Source: Nitrospirota bacterium
Lineage (GTDB): Bacteria > Nitrospirota > Nitrospiria > SBBL01 > JAADHI01
Reading direction: 5' to 3'
Length of the DNA stretch: 64,000 nt
Assembly (NCBI GenBank): GCA_029261195.1
Contig: JAJDBU010000063.1
Span: forward strand, 62,001 to 126,000
In this document: positions 9,994-19,814 of the stretch, piece after piece
Layout: each line of letters opens with the position of its first letter
How positions within the stretch are numbered: the stretch's first letter is position 1
Made by a program: the position numbers and the translations under genes
The notes under the pieces: model-generated
Told to the model about the DNA's origin: nothing
What the model saw: only the letters and a program-made list of their open reading frames with translations
Database searches by the model: none

Positions 9994-11372
9994 CATTGTA
10001 ACCTGAGGTCTTTTAGGCTTGGAATCTTAGCTAGAGCCTCTTTTACCAGGAAAAGGGGAGAGGGTTGAACCGTACTTTTCGCGTAGAGTTGATCGCCCTT
10101 GATTTTTCCGAAGACAATTTCACCCAGGTCTTTTCCTGAATGCCCTTGCAAACGAAGCGTCACTTGAGGATTGGAAAATCCGGATTTTGCCGATGCCGGG
10201 TCCAAATCATCCAAAAACTGCTCCGCCCGCATATTAAAAAGATCGTTTAAAAGATTGGAAATCGGGACAGCATTTTCGACTTCATTTGCCTCTTCCTCCC
10301 CAATAATTTCCAGCCACCACTGGCCTTCTTTCTTTTCAAGGAAAAAGTGCTCGTCGGGCCGGATGATTTCAAGTCTTTCAATCTCTTCTGGAAAACTCAA
10401 AGAAAGCAGTGCTTTATCACGATAGTGTTCAAATGCTTGTTGAATGGTCTTTAAGTGCTTTTTCGATACCTGAAAAATCGGGTCCATCGGGGAGGCCACA
10501 ATATTGAGAATATCCGGCTTCTCCTCATCTGTATAGAAGGAGGCTTCTCGTTGCACCTTACTGACCTTTAACGTGATGCGCATGATCGGCGGAGCAAAGT
10601 CTGCCCTCAGTGCATCTTTTCCATGGTCAATGAAATGCTCACCGCGCAGGCTGACAATGCTGCCCAACAGGTTGGCAACTTCATTACGATCGGCCCGGAA
10701 GACCTGTGTGGCATTGGCCATTGCGCGATCGACCCTCATTGTCCATCCCTGCTTATCCCGGCTCAGGCTCATCAGGCCATTCACCGAAAGCAACTGAATC
10801 CGGCTGATATCCTGGGGTTCATGAGGAAAAATTTCCTGCCGCCGCCATCCCATGAGGTCTTTATTCAGGACTTCTTTAATGCCGGCTCTCATCAGGTAGA
10901 GAGAAGTCCCTTCTCCAATTCGGACATAAACATCGCTGCCGGTTAGATTTGGACCGCCGACCTCGACAATCTCGGTGTCATTTTTTTGAAGGGTGATGAT
11001 GACGGTGTAGAGCGGCGGATCGAGCCCGAAGTCTTTCAGGTTTGTCGGTTTCTCCTCGACAAGACGGCTTGCCTTTAGCTCCGTAAGGAAGCCGGCGATT
11101 TCGTCTCCCGCCCGCTCATTTGCGACAGTTTCGATAGGATCGAAGATACGCCAGGGGTTCGTAGGATGGTCGGGGAAATACTCCAATTCAATATTGTTTT
11201 TAGCGCTTTTGATTCGGACACGGGTAATCTCCGACATCTCAAAAGAAAAGAGCTTCGCCTTTTTAATCTCGGCGTCTCTTTTTTTTGCGTCACCGGGCAA
11301 TTCGACAAAATAGAGGTAGGCGCCCAAAAGAATGAGCAGTATCGTCAGGAAGATGGTTCCCTTAAATCTCAC
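9993..11372 (-). CDS. DUF4340 domain protein of a Gld-type ABC cluster
   Basis: A 459-residue protein with one N-terminal membrane anchor (TIFLTILLILLGAYLYFV, residues 5-22) followed by repeated periplasmic beta-rich modules of the DUF4340 type (LEYFPDHPTNPWRI, LVEEKPTNLKDFGL, VYVRIGEGTSLYL). In many bacteria this family is the last gene of a GldA-GldF-GldG-like ABC cluster, as here. Its GTG start overlaps the stop of the GldG-like gene by 4 bp, so translation is coupled. It probably forms a periplasmic accessory part of the exporter. The transported substrate is not known. Confidence 0.8.
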   Translation of the reverse strand: MRFKGTIFLTILLILLGAYLYFVELPGDAKKRDAEIKKAKLFSFEMSEITRVRIKSAKNNIELEYFPDHPTNPWRIFDPIETVANERAGDEIAGFLTELKASRLVEEKPTNLKDFGLDPPLYTVIITLQKNDTEIVEVGGPNLTGSDVYVRIGEGTSLYLMRAGIKEVLNKDLMGWRRQEIFPHEPQDISRIQLLSVNGLMSLSRDKQGWTMRVDRAMANATQVFRADRNEVANLLGSIVSLRGEHFIDHGKDALRADFAPPIMRITLKVSKVQREASFYTDEEKPDILNIVASPMDPIFQVSKKHLKTIQQAFEHYRDKALLSLSFPEEIERLEIIRPDEHFFLEKKEGQWWLEIIGEEEANEVENAVPISNLLNDLFNMRAEQFLDDLDPASAKSGFSNPQVTLRLQGHSGKDLGEIVFGKIKGDQLYAKSTVQPSPLFLVKEALAKIPSLKDLRLQ

Positions 11373-12724
11373 AAACGGCGTCTCCCACGCCAGATGTAAA
11401 GACCGATGCCCATGATGGTTAAGGGGAGGATCAAGACGGAAACACTAAAGATCATGTTCATTTGCTGCGCCGATAGTACAAGTGTCGTGGCCGGAATTTC
11501 CTTTGGCCGAATCGACACCAGGTCGCCTTCGTCCGCAAGCCAACTGAGTACATTCTGGAACAGATCGCCATTGCCGGCGGAACGTGCCGTGCTATTGCTC
11601 GCGAAATCGGAGTCGCCGATAATCACAAGGCGCATCTTGTTGGTTTCGTCGGAGGCATAAAAAACGCCACCAAAGCTGATGGGCCCCTGGCGGTCCCGGT
11701 TCGGGTCGATGGAAAGATCGCCTGAAATATCCTGCGTAAACCAGGTTTCCAGACTGGTTTCCAGAAAAGGGTCAAAGCGGTAGCCCTTACCGAGCTTTGC
11801 ATCAAAGCCCACCGCACGCGCCACAGGGAAAAATGTGGCGAGATTGAAGTTTTCTGTTAAAACGTGGCTCAGGTAAGCACCGGGATTCAGGGTGGGAATC
11901 GTAATGCCCAAACCCGATGAGGGGTCTAAAATTAAACCATTATCCAGCTTCGCTCCCCAGTCGGCGAAGAAGCTTTCCAAGCCACTGCCGCCTGTATCTC
12001 CAAGTTCCGGATCCACTAGAAAAAAGACCTGTCCCCCGTCATCAAGATAGTGTTTCAGAGAATCCCGTTCTCTTTGGGTAAAGGGACGCTTCGCTCCGGC
12101 AATGATCACAACGTCCGCATCTTTCGGGACCTTGTTTTTAGTGAGTAAGGGGAGGGTTTTCACAATAAATCCCTGGGAAACGAGGGTGTCGCCGAGGAAA
12201 GAATAACCTGTCTGCTCCGTATCATTGATGGAATGTTCGCCATGCCCTTCGACAAAATAGAAGGTTTTTTTCTCTTTTCGGCTGATTCGGATTAAGGCCG
12301 AAGTCAAACCCTCCTCGGTAATCGCACGTGCTGCGATTCTTCGGCCTTGCAATTCAAGAATAACCGTATCGTAATCGGTAATACCGTATTGCTGAGCCAA
12401 AGCCGGTTTTTTGTCCGGGTCTACAATGACATAACGCACTTTTTCAGTTTGGTGGGTGTAATTTTTGAAGAGATCCTCAGCCCGGGCCTTGACCTTACTT
12501 TGGGAAGCGAAAAAACCGGTGATCGTCACTTCTTCCTGTAAGTTCTCCAAAATCGATTCCGTTTGTCCGGAGAGCGAAAAAGTCCCTGAATCAGAGAAAT
12601 CAAAGCGCAGTTCATGTCTGGCCAGGATAAAATTAACAATGGATAGGATGGCGACAAAGATAGCGACGGCCACAAGGCTATTCGTCCCATGTTTCATCGC
12701 GCGTTGTGTTGACTGATTTTTCAT
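11369..12724 (-). CDS. GldG-like auxiliary protein of ABC transporter
   Basis: A 451-residue membrane protein with an N-terminal helix (LVAVAIFVAILSIVNFILA, about 13-32), a large extracytoplasmic domain of the ABC_transp_aux/GldG type (VTITGFFASQ, ALAQQYGI, FYFVEGHGEHSI, ADVVIIAGAKRPFTQRE), and a C-terminal helix (MIFSVSVLILPLTIMGIGLYIW) followed by a basic tail. GldG proteins pair with the GldF permease and GldA ATPase; in Bacteroidetes they are linked to gliding and secretion, while in other phyla the role is undefined. It lies 58 bp after the permease gene and overlaps the DUF4340 gene. Confidence 0.82.
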   Translation of the reverse strand: MKNQSTQRAMKHGTNSLVAVAIFVAILSIVNFILARHELRFDFSDSGTFSLSGQTESILENLQEEVTITGFFASQSKVKARAEDLFKNYTHQTEKVRYVIVDPDKKPALAQQYGITDYDTVILELQGRRIAARAITEEGLTSALIRISRKEKKTFYFVEGHGEHSINDTEQTGYSFLGDTLVSQGFIVKTLPLLTKNKVPKDADVVIIAGAKRPFTQRERDSLKHYLDDGGQVFFLVDPELGDTGGSGLESFFADWGAKLDNGLILDPSSGLGITIPTLNPGAYLSHVLTENFNLATFFPVARAVGFDAKLGKGYRFDPFLETSLETWFTQDISGDLSIDPNRDRQGPISFGGVFYASDETNKMRLVIIGDSDFASNSTARSAGNGDLFQNVLSWLADEGDLVSIRPKEIPATTLVLSAQQMNMIFSVSVLILPLTIMGIGLYIWRGRRRL

Positions 12725-12782
12725 AAGATTATTTTGACTTTTCGACTTATTTTAGACTTTTTGATTTATTTTCCGTTTAGAT

Positions 12783-13553
12783 TTACTTCCAGCGATCCGA
12801 CTCGACGACCCGGTGGGTCATAAAAAGACCTAAGCAGGTCATCGAAATAAAATAGGTAACACCCCGTGTGCTGATCAGGCCTTTCACAAATCCATCCAAA
12901 TGACTCATCAGGGAGAGATAGCCGGCCACTTCCTTGAATGCACTGTCGCCTGCATTGTGACCCGAGGGGCTCACCATCCAGAGACCGATCAGTATGCCGA
13001 ACGAAATCACCGCTGCAATAATCTGGTTGTCTGTCAGGGCGGAAGCAAAAAGGCCCATGGAAAGAAAGACGCCGCCCATAAGAAACAAACCCAAATAACT
13101 GGCAAAGAGGGGAGACCATGAAATGGGAACCGCAACTGACAAGACAAACGGAAGATGAAGTGATAAAACAAGAAGAAGCAGATAAACCACCATGACTGCA
13201 ATGAATTTTCCAAGGACAATTTCGGTGATCGTGATCGGAGAGGTCATCAACAGTTCATTGGTCCGTCCTTTCTTTTCCTCGGCAAAAAGACGCATCGTGA
13301 GCAGGGGCATGATCAGGATGAGAATAATACTCATGTTCATCAAGCTTGGGCGGAAGACGGATTCGTGGATGTTGAGCTCAGGCATGTTCCCCTGCATTTG
13401 CATCATTTGCATCGACAGACCCGAATAAAAACGAATCTGGTTATAAAAGAGAAAGTCGGAAACCGCGAGGAAGACCATGGCCACAACATAGGCAATGGGA
13501 GAGATAAAATAAAGACGAAGTTCCTTTCCAACTAATACAAAAATATTTCTCAT
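12783..13553 (-). CDS. ABC-2 type permease, GldF-like
   Basis: A 256-residue integral membrane protein with six predicted helices (for example ISPIAYVVAMVFLAVSDFLF, IILILIMPLLTMRLFAEEKK, VMVVYLLLLVLSLHLPFVL). The segment LTMRLFAEEKKGRTNELLMTSPIT is characteristic of ABC-2/GldF permeases. The product forms the membrane channel for the ATPase encoded 36 bp upstream. A methionine-rich periplasmic loop (residues 45-60, SMQMMQMQGNM) is unusual and could bind soft metals, though this may be chance. Confidence 0.85.
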   Translation of the reverse strand: MRNIFVLVGKELRLYFISPIAYVVAMVFLAVSDFLFYNQIRFYSGLSMQMMQMQGNMPELNIHESVFRPSLMNMSIILILIMPLLTMRLFAEEKKGRTNELLMTSPITITEIVLGKFIAVMVVYLLLLVLSLHLPFVLSVAVPISWSPLFASYLGLFLMGGVFLSMGLFASALTDNQIIAAVISFGILIGLWMVSPSGHNAGDSAFKEVAGYLSLMSHLDGFVKGLISTRGVTYFISMTCLGLFMTHRVVESDRWK

Positions 13554-13589
13554 TTATAATACCTTACAATGAATTAACTTGAGTGATAC

Positions 13590-14549
13590 TTAGTGATTAT
13601 CGACTGGTTTTTCTTCAGTCGTCAGTTTCAGGAAGACATCTTCCAGGCTGATGGTTAAGGGTTTCATTTCCAGAAGGCCCCAGCCGGACTCCACAACCGT
13701 TTGGGCCAAGCGCTCACGGACATCAATACCCAACTCTGACTCAACAATGAAGCGCCCGTAGCTTTCATTTTCTTTACTATTAACCTGATCATTAACCGCC
13801 ATCACCCCTGAAATAGCGAGTATTTTTTTAATTGTGAGTTCATCAAATTTTCGAAGATGGAGGGAAATTTTTTCAGATTTTCGGATGCGGGAGGAAAGGC
13901 CTTCCTGTGAATCGACGGCAACGATCCGTCCCCCGCTGATAATCACTACTTTTTGGCAAACCGCCGTCGCTTCCGGAAGAATATGGGTCGAGAGGATGAT
14001 GGTATGCTCGCCGCCGAGACTTTTGATTAATTCACGGATTTCAATGATCTGACGCGGATCAAGTCCTACCGTCGGCTCATCCAGGATCAGGACTTCGGGG
14101 TTGTGAATCAGGGCTTGCGCCAGGCCAACCCGTTGACGAAAGCCCTTTGAAAGGTTCCCGATCATTCGCCCTGAAACATCTCCCAGACCGCACTTTTCGA
14201 GCGCATTTTTTAATCCCGATGGCTGGTCTCTCCTAGGGAGTCCTTTAAGTTTTGCAACAAATATCAGGTATTCGGAAACCGTCATTTCCGGGTAGAGTGG
14301 CGGGGTCTCCGGAAGATAACCGATTCGGCGTTTAACCTCCATCGCGTCTTCAAAGACATCAAAACCGGCAACGCTTGCAGTGCCGCTTGTTGCAGGCATA
14401 AAGCAGGTGAGAATGCGCATTGTCGTGGTTTTGCCAGCGCCGTTGGGTCCGAGAAAGGCAAGCACCTCACCTTTTGAAAGCGTGAAACTGACATCATCAA
14501 TGGCGACAATATCGCCGTAGCGCTTTCCGAGTTGATTGACAGAAATCAA
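13590..14549 (-). CDS. ABC transporter ATPase, GldA-like
   Basis: A 319-residue nucleotide-binding subunit: Walker A GPNGAGKTT (about 34-42), signature LSKGFRQRVG, Walker B VLILDEPTVGLD and the H-loop STHILPEA. The C-terminal extension (about 220-319) is typical of ABC-2/GldA/NatA-type ATPases. The start is TTG at 14549, supported by AAGGA 7 nt upstream; the nearby ATG is out of frame and stops at once. It is the first gene of the operon ATPase-permease-GldG-DUF4340, a putative exporter or envelope-assembly machine. Confidence 0.9.
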   Translation of the reverse strand: MISVNQLGKRYGDIVAIDDVSFTLSKGEVLAFLGPNGAGKTTTMRILTCFMPATSGTASVAGFDVFEDAMEVKRRIGYLPETPPLYPEMTVSEYLIFVAKLKGLPRRDQPSGLKNALEKCGLGDVSGRMIGNLSKGFRQRVGLAQALIHNPEVLILDEPTVGLDPRQIIEIRELIKSLGGEHTIILSTHILPEATAVCQKVVIISGGRIVAVDSQEGLSSRIRKSEKISLHLRKFDELTIKKILAISGVMAVNDQVNSKENESYGRFIVESELGIDVRERLAQTVVESGWGLLEMKPLTISLEDVFLKLTTEEKPVDNH

Positions 14550-14673
14550 TAGAGCATCCTTAGAGTTTCATTAATTCAAAGGGTTATCAGCCTCAACGAC
14601 CGGTGAAAATACAACAATTGATATTTGCTGTCAAGATGACGTGATTGAGTAAAAATGACCTTGTAAACAGGTA

Positions 14674-14705
14674 CTGCTAACAGATTATCTTATATTTTTT
14701 AGCAG
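14674..14705. promoter_or_regulatory. Inverted repeat upstream of HNH gene
   Basis: CTGCTAA (14674-14680) and its exact complement TTAGCAG (14699-14705) flank an AT-rich 18-base spacer. It may be a protein-binding site or a weak hairpin in the leader of the HNH gene. The rest of the 240-bp gap between the two divergent genes shows nothing else. Confidence 0.3.
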
Positions 14706-14791
14706 GATAGCTGTTGCAGTTGACCTCGGAGGGAAACAGAGAATATATCATTAAACTTGAGCCCTGAAATTGTGAAAAATCTGGAAACGCG

Positions 14792-15091
14792 ATGAAGCCT
14801 TTTTATTTTGACCTTGATGAAGAAGCAGCAAAAAAAGAAAAAAATAAGGCCCGACGCTTACGTGATAGCCAGTGGTGGAAACGGAAACGGAGTGATGGTC
14901 TCTGTCATTATTGTAAGGAAATATTTAAGCCCAGTGAGTTGACCATGGACCATCTGATTCCGATTGCACGAGGGGGAAAGAGTAGCCGGGGAAATATTGT
15001 TCCAGCCTGCAAGCCGTGTAACAATAAAAAAAAATACATGCTCCCCTTCGAGTGGGAGACCTATCTGGAATCAATCGGTCGGGGGCCTTAA
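14792..15091 (+). CDS. HNH endonuclease domain protein (99 aa)
   Basis: A small HNH nuclease: zinc-binding CHYC (Cys38, Cys41), MDHLIPIARGGKSS with the catalytic Asp-His pair (53-54), NIVPACKPCNN (Asn68, Cys73, Cys76) and a basic, lysine-rich N-terminus (about 12-33) that could contact DNA. All catalytic residues look intact. It stands alone with no terminase, restriction or intron partner nearby; similar single-domain HNH proteins are common in free-living bacteria and their role is rarely known. Confidence 0.85.
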   Translation: MKPFYFDLDEEAAKKEKNKARRLRDSQWWKRKRSDGLCHYCKEIFKPSELTMDHLIPIARGGKSSRGNIVPACKPCNNKKKYMLPFEWETYLESIGRGP

Positions 15092-15177
15092 GCACTATTG
15101 CTTTCCTGCAGGTGTCTCGCTAGACTGACCTAATTGCTTCTGAATAAACATACTTAATGAGATTAAGGGGATAAGTG

Positions 15178-15594
15178 ATGAAACAACTTTCTGCTATTAT
15201 TGTTGCGGTTTTTCTTCTTTTTGGAACACTGTTTTACTCGCTTCCCACATGGGCCACCCATATTTCTGAGTCCGAGATTGAGCAATTTGTCCGTGCCCGC
15301 ATTGATATGGGTGAGTCGATGAAAAACTTTTTCCGAAACCGAAAACCACCTCAATTTGGTCCGGAAGGCGGACCCTCCATGGAAGAGTTACGAAGCCTTG
15401 AAACAGAAATCAACAAGCATATTGCTGGAATTTTGTCGAAACATGGTTTGACGAATGAGTTTTATCTAGAACGTCGTGCCGAAGTTTTTGAAGACGAAGA
15501 AGGTGTTCAGAAATTCCTCTCTTTGCACCCGGATCTTAAGCTTAGATATGAGGCGATTCCAAAAAGCCGAGGCAGAGGGGGATATGGACACTGA
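15178..15594 (+). CDS. Small secreted protein of unknown function
   Basis: A 138-residue protein with a classic signal peptide (MKQLSAIIVAVFLLFGTLFY, cleavage probably after WA near residue 26). The mature part is charged and helical (SESEIEQFVRARID, ETEINKHIAGILSKHGLTNEFYLERRAEVFED), ending in SRGRGGYGH. The pattern of helices with GLTNEFYLER faintly recalls DUF4168-type secreted proteins, but I cannot claim membership. ATG at 15178 is preferred because AAGGGG lies 7-8 nt upstream; a GTG is directly adjacent (15175). Confidence 0.65.
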   Translation: MKQLSAIIVAVFLLFGTLFYSLPTWATHISESEIEQFVRARIDMGESMKNFFRNRKPPQFGPEGGPSMEELRSLETEINKHIAGILSKHGLTNEFYLERRAEVFEDEEGVQKFLSLHPDLKLRYEAIPKSRGRGGYGH

Positions 15595-15802
15595 ACTCCG
15601 GACTTTCCCGTCGGCTCAATCTTTTTATCAGGATTCGTACCGCCACCCAAAAAATTGATCCCCTTTCTACTTTCGATGCATTCTGATTTGTGGTATCTTC
15701 CACCTGCTAAAATGGACAGGCATCCATCTTATTTTATCGCCATAATAACTCTTGTGTCTTTCTCAGAAAAAATTGGTTTTATAAAAACAAAGGAAAATTC
15801 AT

Positions 15803-17086
15803 ATGACGAAACAGTATAGCTCTGAAATCAGGATCGGGATCGTCGGCTTGGGCTATGTCGGACTTCCATTGGCAGCTGTATTTGGCAAGCAGTTTCAAAC
15901 GATTGGTTTGGATATCAACAAAGAACGTATTGCTGAGTTGAACTTAGGTTACGATGCCACCCTTGAAATTTCGGAAGCTGTGCTTGCGAAATCCACCTTG
16001 CTTTCTTATACAAGCGAAATTAAAGATCTTGAGGGCTGTGATTTTTTCATCGTAACGGTTCCCACACCGATCGACGCCTATAAAAGGCCCGATCTGACGG
16101 CTTTACTGAAATCATCTGAGGCGGTCGGTTCTGTAATGAAATCTGGGTGTATTGTGATCTATGAATCGACGGTCTATCCCGGTATGACCGAAGAAGTCTG
16201 TGTGCCGATTTTAGAAGCACTGTCGGGGCTTGTCTTCAATCAGGATTTTTTTGCCGGCTATTCCCCTGAACGGATCAACCCCGGCGATAAAGAACATACC
16301 GTGGCTGACATTCTTAAAGTCGTGTCCGGGTCGACGCCGGAAGCTCTTGAAAAAGTCGATGCCTTATACAAGTCTGTCATTACCGCCGGAACACATCGCG
16401 CCGAATCTATTCGGGTCGCCGAAGCAGCGAAGGTGATTGAGAATACCCAGAGGGATGTCAATATCGCCCTGGTCAACGAACTGGCTCTTCTTTTTAACCG
16501 ACTCGATATCGATACCGAAGCCGTTTTAAAGGCTGCCGGAACAAAGTGGAATTTCCTGCCTTTTTCCCCCGGTCTTGTCGGAGGGCATTGCATCGGGGTC
16601 GATCCCTATTATTTGACGCATAAGGCGCAGGAGGTCGGGTATCACCCCGAGGTCATTCTTGCCGGAAGACGGATCAATGACAATATGGGTGTTTATGTCG
16701 CCGGAGAGGTCGTGAAATTGATGACCCGAAAAAAGATCCGGGTCGGTGGAGGTCATATACTGATTCTAGGTATTACCTTTAAGGAAAACTGTCCCGATAT
16801 CCGCAATACGCGCGTGACTGATATTGTCGACGAATTCAAGGCCTACGGTGCAAAGGTTGATCTTTATGACCCATGGGCAAATGCAAATGAAGTGGCACAT
16901 GAGTATGGCATTACCTTGGTAGATAAACTGGAAGACCATCTTTACGATGCAGTTGTTCTGGCAGTAGCACACAGTCAGTTTAAGACTTGGACAAAGGATG
17001 CTTTTTTGCGAGTCATGAAAGAGAATTATGTGCTCTACGACATTAAACATCTACTTGATCGCTCCTGGGTCGATGGACGTCTGTAG
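15803..17086 (+). CDS. tviB: UDP-N-acetylhexosamine 6-dehydrogenase (TviB/WbpO type)
   Basis: A nucleotide-sugar dehydrogenase that oxidises the C6 hydroxyl of UDP-GlcNAc or UDP-GalNAc to the uronic acid, using two NAD+. Seen: the N-terminal Rossmann [10 protein letters not shown] (residues 15-24), TVPTPID, the signature [13 protein letters not shown], and the catalytic cysteine in [14 protein letters not shown]. The C-terminal NAD/UDP-binding domain ([15 protein letters not shown]) is complete. Length 427 and the NPGDKEH motif favour the Vi-antigen TviB/WbpO branch over UDP-glucose dehydrogenase. It precedes the uronate epimerase gene by 39 bp, forming a two-gene sugar-precursor unit. Confidence 0.88.
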   Translation: MTKQYSSEIRIGIVGLGYVGLPLAAVFGKQFQTIGLDINKERIAELNLGYDATLEISEAVLAKSTLLSYTSEIKDLEGCDFFIVTVPTPIDAYKRPDLTALLKSSEAVGSVMKSGCIVIYESTVYPGMTEEVCVPILEALSGLVFNQDFFAGYSPERINPGDKEHTVADILKVVSGSTPEALEKVDALYKSVITAGTHRAESIRVAEAAKVIENTQRDVNIALVNELALLFNRLDIDTEAVLKAAGTKWNFLPFSPGLVGGHCIGVDPYYLTHKAQEVGYHPEVILAGRRINDNMGVYVAGEVVKLMTRKKIRVGGGHILILGITFKENCPDIRNTRVTDIVDEFKAYGAKVDLYDPWANANEVAHEYGITLVDKLEDHLYDAVVLAVAHSQFKTWTKDAFLRVMKENYVLYDIKHLLDRSWVDGRL

Positions 17087-17125
17087 CAAGTTTTCGTGGA
17101 CATTTCTAATTAAGGGGGGCAGTGA

Positions 17126-18136
17126 ATGAAATATTTAGTGACTGGCGCTGCCGGTTTTATCGGTTATCACGTTTGTCTCAGGCTTCTAAACAGCGGCCAC
17201 AAAGTGACAGGTCTCGACAATGTAAACGATTATTATGACGTACAGCTGAAACTTGACCGACTACATAGATTAGAAAAATGGACCGACTTCAGGTTTGAAA
17301 AAGTCAATTTAGAGGATCGTGAGATCATGGCCCGTGTGTTTAGTCAAAGCGAGTATGACCGTGTCATTCATCTTGCGGCGCAGGCGGGTGTTCGCTACAG
17401 TTTAGAAAATCCACATGCCTATATCGACAGCAACCTCATTGGTTTTACGAACATCCTGGAAGGCTGCCGGTCTGCTAGTACACCCCACCTGGTCTATGCC
17501 TCATCCAGTTCCGTCTATGGCTCGAACACCCGGATGCCGTTTTCTGTCCATCACAATGTCGACCATCCGGTTTCGCTCTATGCGGCGACTAAGAAAGCGA
17601 ACGAACTGATGGCCCATACCTATTCCCACCTTTTTCGCATTCCGACTACGGGCCTCCGTTTTTTTACCGTTTATGGTCCCTGGGGTCGCCCTGATATGGC
17701 GCTCTTTATTTTCACAAAAGCAATTCTTGGCGGTCACCCTATTGATGTCTTTAATTACGGTAAGATGCAACGGGATTTCACCTATGTCGATGATATTGTT
17801 GAAGGCATTTTACGGGTTGCTGAAAATATTCCGACACCGGACACAGATTGGACTGGAGATAATCCTGATCCATCCAGCAGCGCTGCTCCCTATAAAATTT
17901 ATAACATCGGAAACAACAACCCTGTTGAACTGATGGCTATGATTGATGCCTTGGAAGATGCACTCGGACTTAAGTCCGAACGAAACCTTCAGCCCATCCA
18001 GCCCGGAGATGTCCCTGCTACCTATGCCGATGTCGATGACTTAATTGCGGACGTCGGTTTCAGACCTTCGACATCCATTGAGGATGGGATCAAGAAATTC
18101 GTAACGTGGTATCGGGATTATTACAAGATCGCCTAA
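17126..18136 (+). CDS. UDP-glucuronate / UDP-HexNAc-uronate 4-epimerase
   Basis: An extended SDR epimerase: [10 protein letters not shown] (residues 7-16) NAD-binding site, [20 protein letters not shown] with the catalytic serine/threonine region, YAATKKANE (Tyr-x3-Lys) and the [14 protein letters not shown] segment typical of UDP-glucuronate 4-epimerases (CapI/LspL type). Length 336 is standard. Placed directly behind the TviB-like dehydrogenase, it most likely epimerises the uronate made by that enzyme, as TviC/WbpP-like partners do. SD AAGGGGGG is at the expected distance. Confidence 0.87.
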   Translation: MKYLVTGAAGFIGYHVCLRLLNSGHKVTGLDNVNDYYDVQLKLDRLHRLEKWTDFRFEKVNLEDREIMARVFSQSEYDRVIHLAAQAGVRYSLENPHAYIDSNLIGFTNILEGCRSASTPHLVYASSSSVYGSNTRMPFSVHHNVDHPVSLYAATKKANELMAHTYSHLFRIPTTGLRFFTVYGPWGRPDMALFIFTKAILGGHPIDVFNYGKMQRDFTYVDDIVEGILRVAENIPTPDTDWTGDNPDPSSSAAPYKIYNIGNNNPVELMAMIDALEDALGLKSERNLQPIQPGDVPATYADVDDLIADVGFRPSTSIEDGIKKFVTWYRDYYKIA

Positions 18137-18155
18137 GCGAGGTCGTTTTATTATC

Positions 18156-19583
18156 GTGCAGAAAAGAAGAGCAAAGATTGTCGCAACGATCGGGCCAGCG
18201 ACTCTTTCAGAAAAAACCCTTTCTCGCCTGATCAGCGTTGGTGCTGATATCATCCGTCTTAATTTCTCTCATGGCGATCAAAAAGGCCACGGGGAGGCAA
18301 TCGCCAGGATTCGCCGGATCGAAAAAGCAATGGCGAAACCCGTCGCGATCATACAAGATCTCCAAGGTCCGAAGGTGAGGATCGGCCCGCTAAAAGAGCC
18401 CTCCTACCGCTTAAAGAAGAACGCCACCATCACAATACTCAATAGTCCTTGCGTCGGAGATGCGACAGCAGTTTCAAGTGATTATCCCCTTCTATATCAA
18501 AAGGTAAAACCGAGCGACACCATCTTGATCAATGATGGTCAGATTGTCTTAAAAGTACTCACCATACAACAGAAAAATATAAGCTGCCGTGTCCTGGAAG
18601 GAGGTATTTTAAGCCCGCATAAAGGAGTAAATGTCCCCGGACGGGAACTGGGTTTTCCAACCCTGACACCGAAAGATCGCAGTGATCTTGCCTTTGGGCT
18701 GAAGCATGGCGTTGACTATGTCGCCCTTTCCATGGTTCGCACAAAGGAGGATGTGCTTGCGGTAAAACGCTTTATCAAAAAAGCGGGACAGTCGACGCCG
18801 GTGATCGCCAAGCTGGAACAGGCCATGGCCATTGAACATCTGGACGGGATTATGGAAAGTGCAGACGGGGTGATGGTGGCACGCGGAGACTTGGGCGTCG
18901 AAATTCCACTTGAAAAAGTACCGCTTCTTCAGAAAAAAATCATCAAGCTTGCCAATCAGGCACAGATTCCTGTTATTACCGCCACACAGATGCTGGAGTC
19001 TATGATAACAAATACACGCCCTACACGTGCCGAGGTTTCAGACGTTGCGAATGCCATACTTGATGGAAGCGATGCAGTGATGTTGTCCGGAGAAACCGCT
19101 TCGGGGAAACATCCGATCAAATCGGTTCAGATGATGGCCCGTATTATCTCTGAAGCAGAAGCACCGATGGCTTCCCCTGATCGTCCTCTTGAGAAAAAAA
19201 TTCCTTTGCCGGAGGCCGTCAGTCGAGCGGCCTGCCGACTCGCTTCCCAGATGGACGCTCAGGCGATAGTCACCTCAACCCTTTCCGGGGGTTCAGCCCT
19301 CCGTCTCTCAAAATACAGACCCATCATTCCGATCATTGCTTTTACCCCGAACCCTCAAATTAAACGCCGGATGTTGCTCTATTGGGGTGTGACCCCTCTG
19401 GAAATGTCGCTGCTTAAAAAAAGTGATGACATTTTTCAGGAAATGGCAAGCGGGATTCAGTCGGCGAAGCTTGCAAAAAAAGGACAGCTTTTAGTCATGA
19501 CTTCCCAGTCCCCACGTAATCAAGAACAAAGTAAAGGTGGGTCTCCAGCCGACTTGATCAAAGTACATCAGATGGAATCATAA
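18156..19583 (+). CDS. pyk: Pyruvate kinase
   Basis: Catalyses PEP + ADP to pyruvate + ATP. Seen: the N-terminal KIVATIGPA, IRLNFSHGD (K+/Mg site), the B-domain, AKLEQAMAIEHLDGI with the catalytic lysine, VARGDLGVEIPLEKV, ITATQMLESM and the SDVANAILDGSDAVMLSGETA signature. Length 475 is normal for bacterial type I/II enzymes with no C-terminal PEP-utiliser extension. The start is GTG at 18156, 20 bp after the epimerase stop, with no clear SD. A PPDK/PEP synthase regulator gene lies elsewhere in the window (59870-60700), consistent with reversible PEP-pyruvate metabolism. Confidence 0.95.
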   Translation: MQKRRAKIVATIGPATLSEKTLSRLISVGADIIRLNFSHGDQKGHGEAIARIRRIEKAMAKPVAIIQDLQGPKVRIGPLKEPSYRLKKNATITILNSPCVGDATAVSSDYPLLYQKVKPSDTILINDGQIVLKVLTIQQKNISCRVLEGGILSPHKGVNVPGRELGFPTLTPKDRSDLAFGLKHGVDYVALSMVRTKEDVLAVKRFIKKAGQSTPVIAKLEQAMAIEHLDGIMESADGVMVARGDLGVEIPLEKVPLLQKKIIKLANQAQIPVITATQMLESMITNTRPTRAEVSDVANAILDGSDAVMLSGETASGKHPIKSVQMMARIISEAEAPMASPDRPLEKKIPLPEAVSRAACRLASQMDAQAIVTSTLSGGSALRLSKYRPIIPIIAFTPNPQIKRRMLLYWGVTPLEMSLLKKSDDIFQEMASGIQSAKLAKKGQLLVMTSQSPRNQEQSKGGSPADLIKVHQMES

Positions 19584-19765
19584 GGAGCTTATCACTTTCA
19601 TTTCACCCATTTAAGGCGCCACTACCGCACTGCTATAGGACTCGTTCTCCATAGTGCATTGGACATCCCGTACCTTTTTGCTTTCAGATGTTTTCCTGCT
19701 AATTTACTCTTGATGAATGTGTCTGCTGATACCGGATTTAAAAAGGCAAATTAAACTCTTTTTTC

Positions 19766-19794
19766 TTGACAATCTTTGAGTGTTTGAATAAACT
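19766..19794 (+). promoter_or_regulatory. Sigma70-like promoter of tRNA-Val
   Basis: TTGACA (19766-19771), 17-bp spacer, TAAACT (19789-19794). The predicted start near 19801 lies about 14 nt before the tRNA gene. The perfect -35 hexamer fits a strong stable-RNA promoter, and read-through could also serve thrS. The rest of the 230-bp gap after pyk shows no gene. Confidence 0.6.
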
Positions 19795-19814
19795 CATCCA
19801 GTTTTGGCCTTTAT

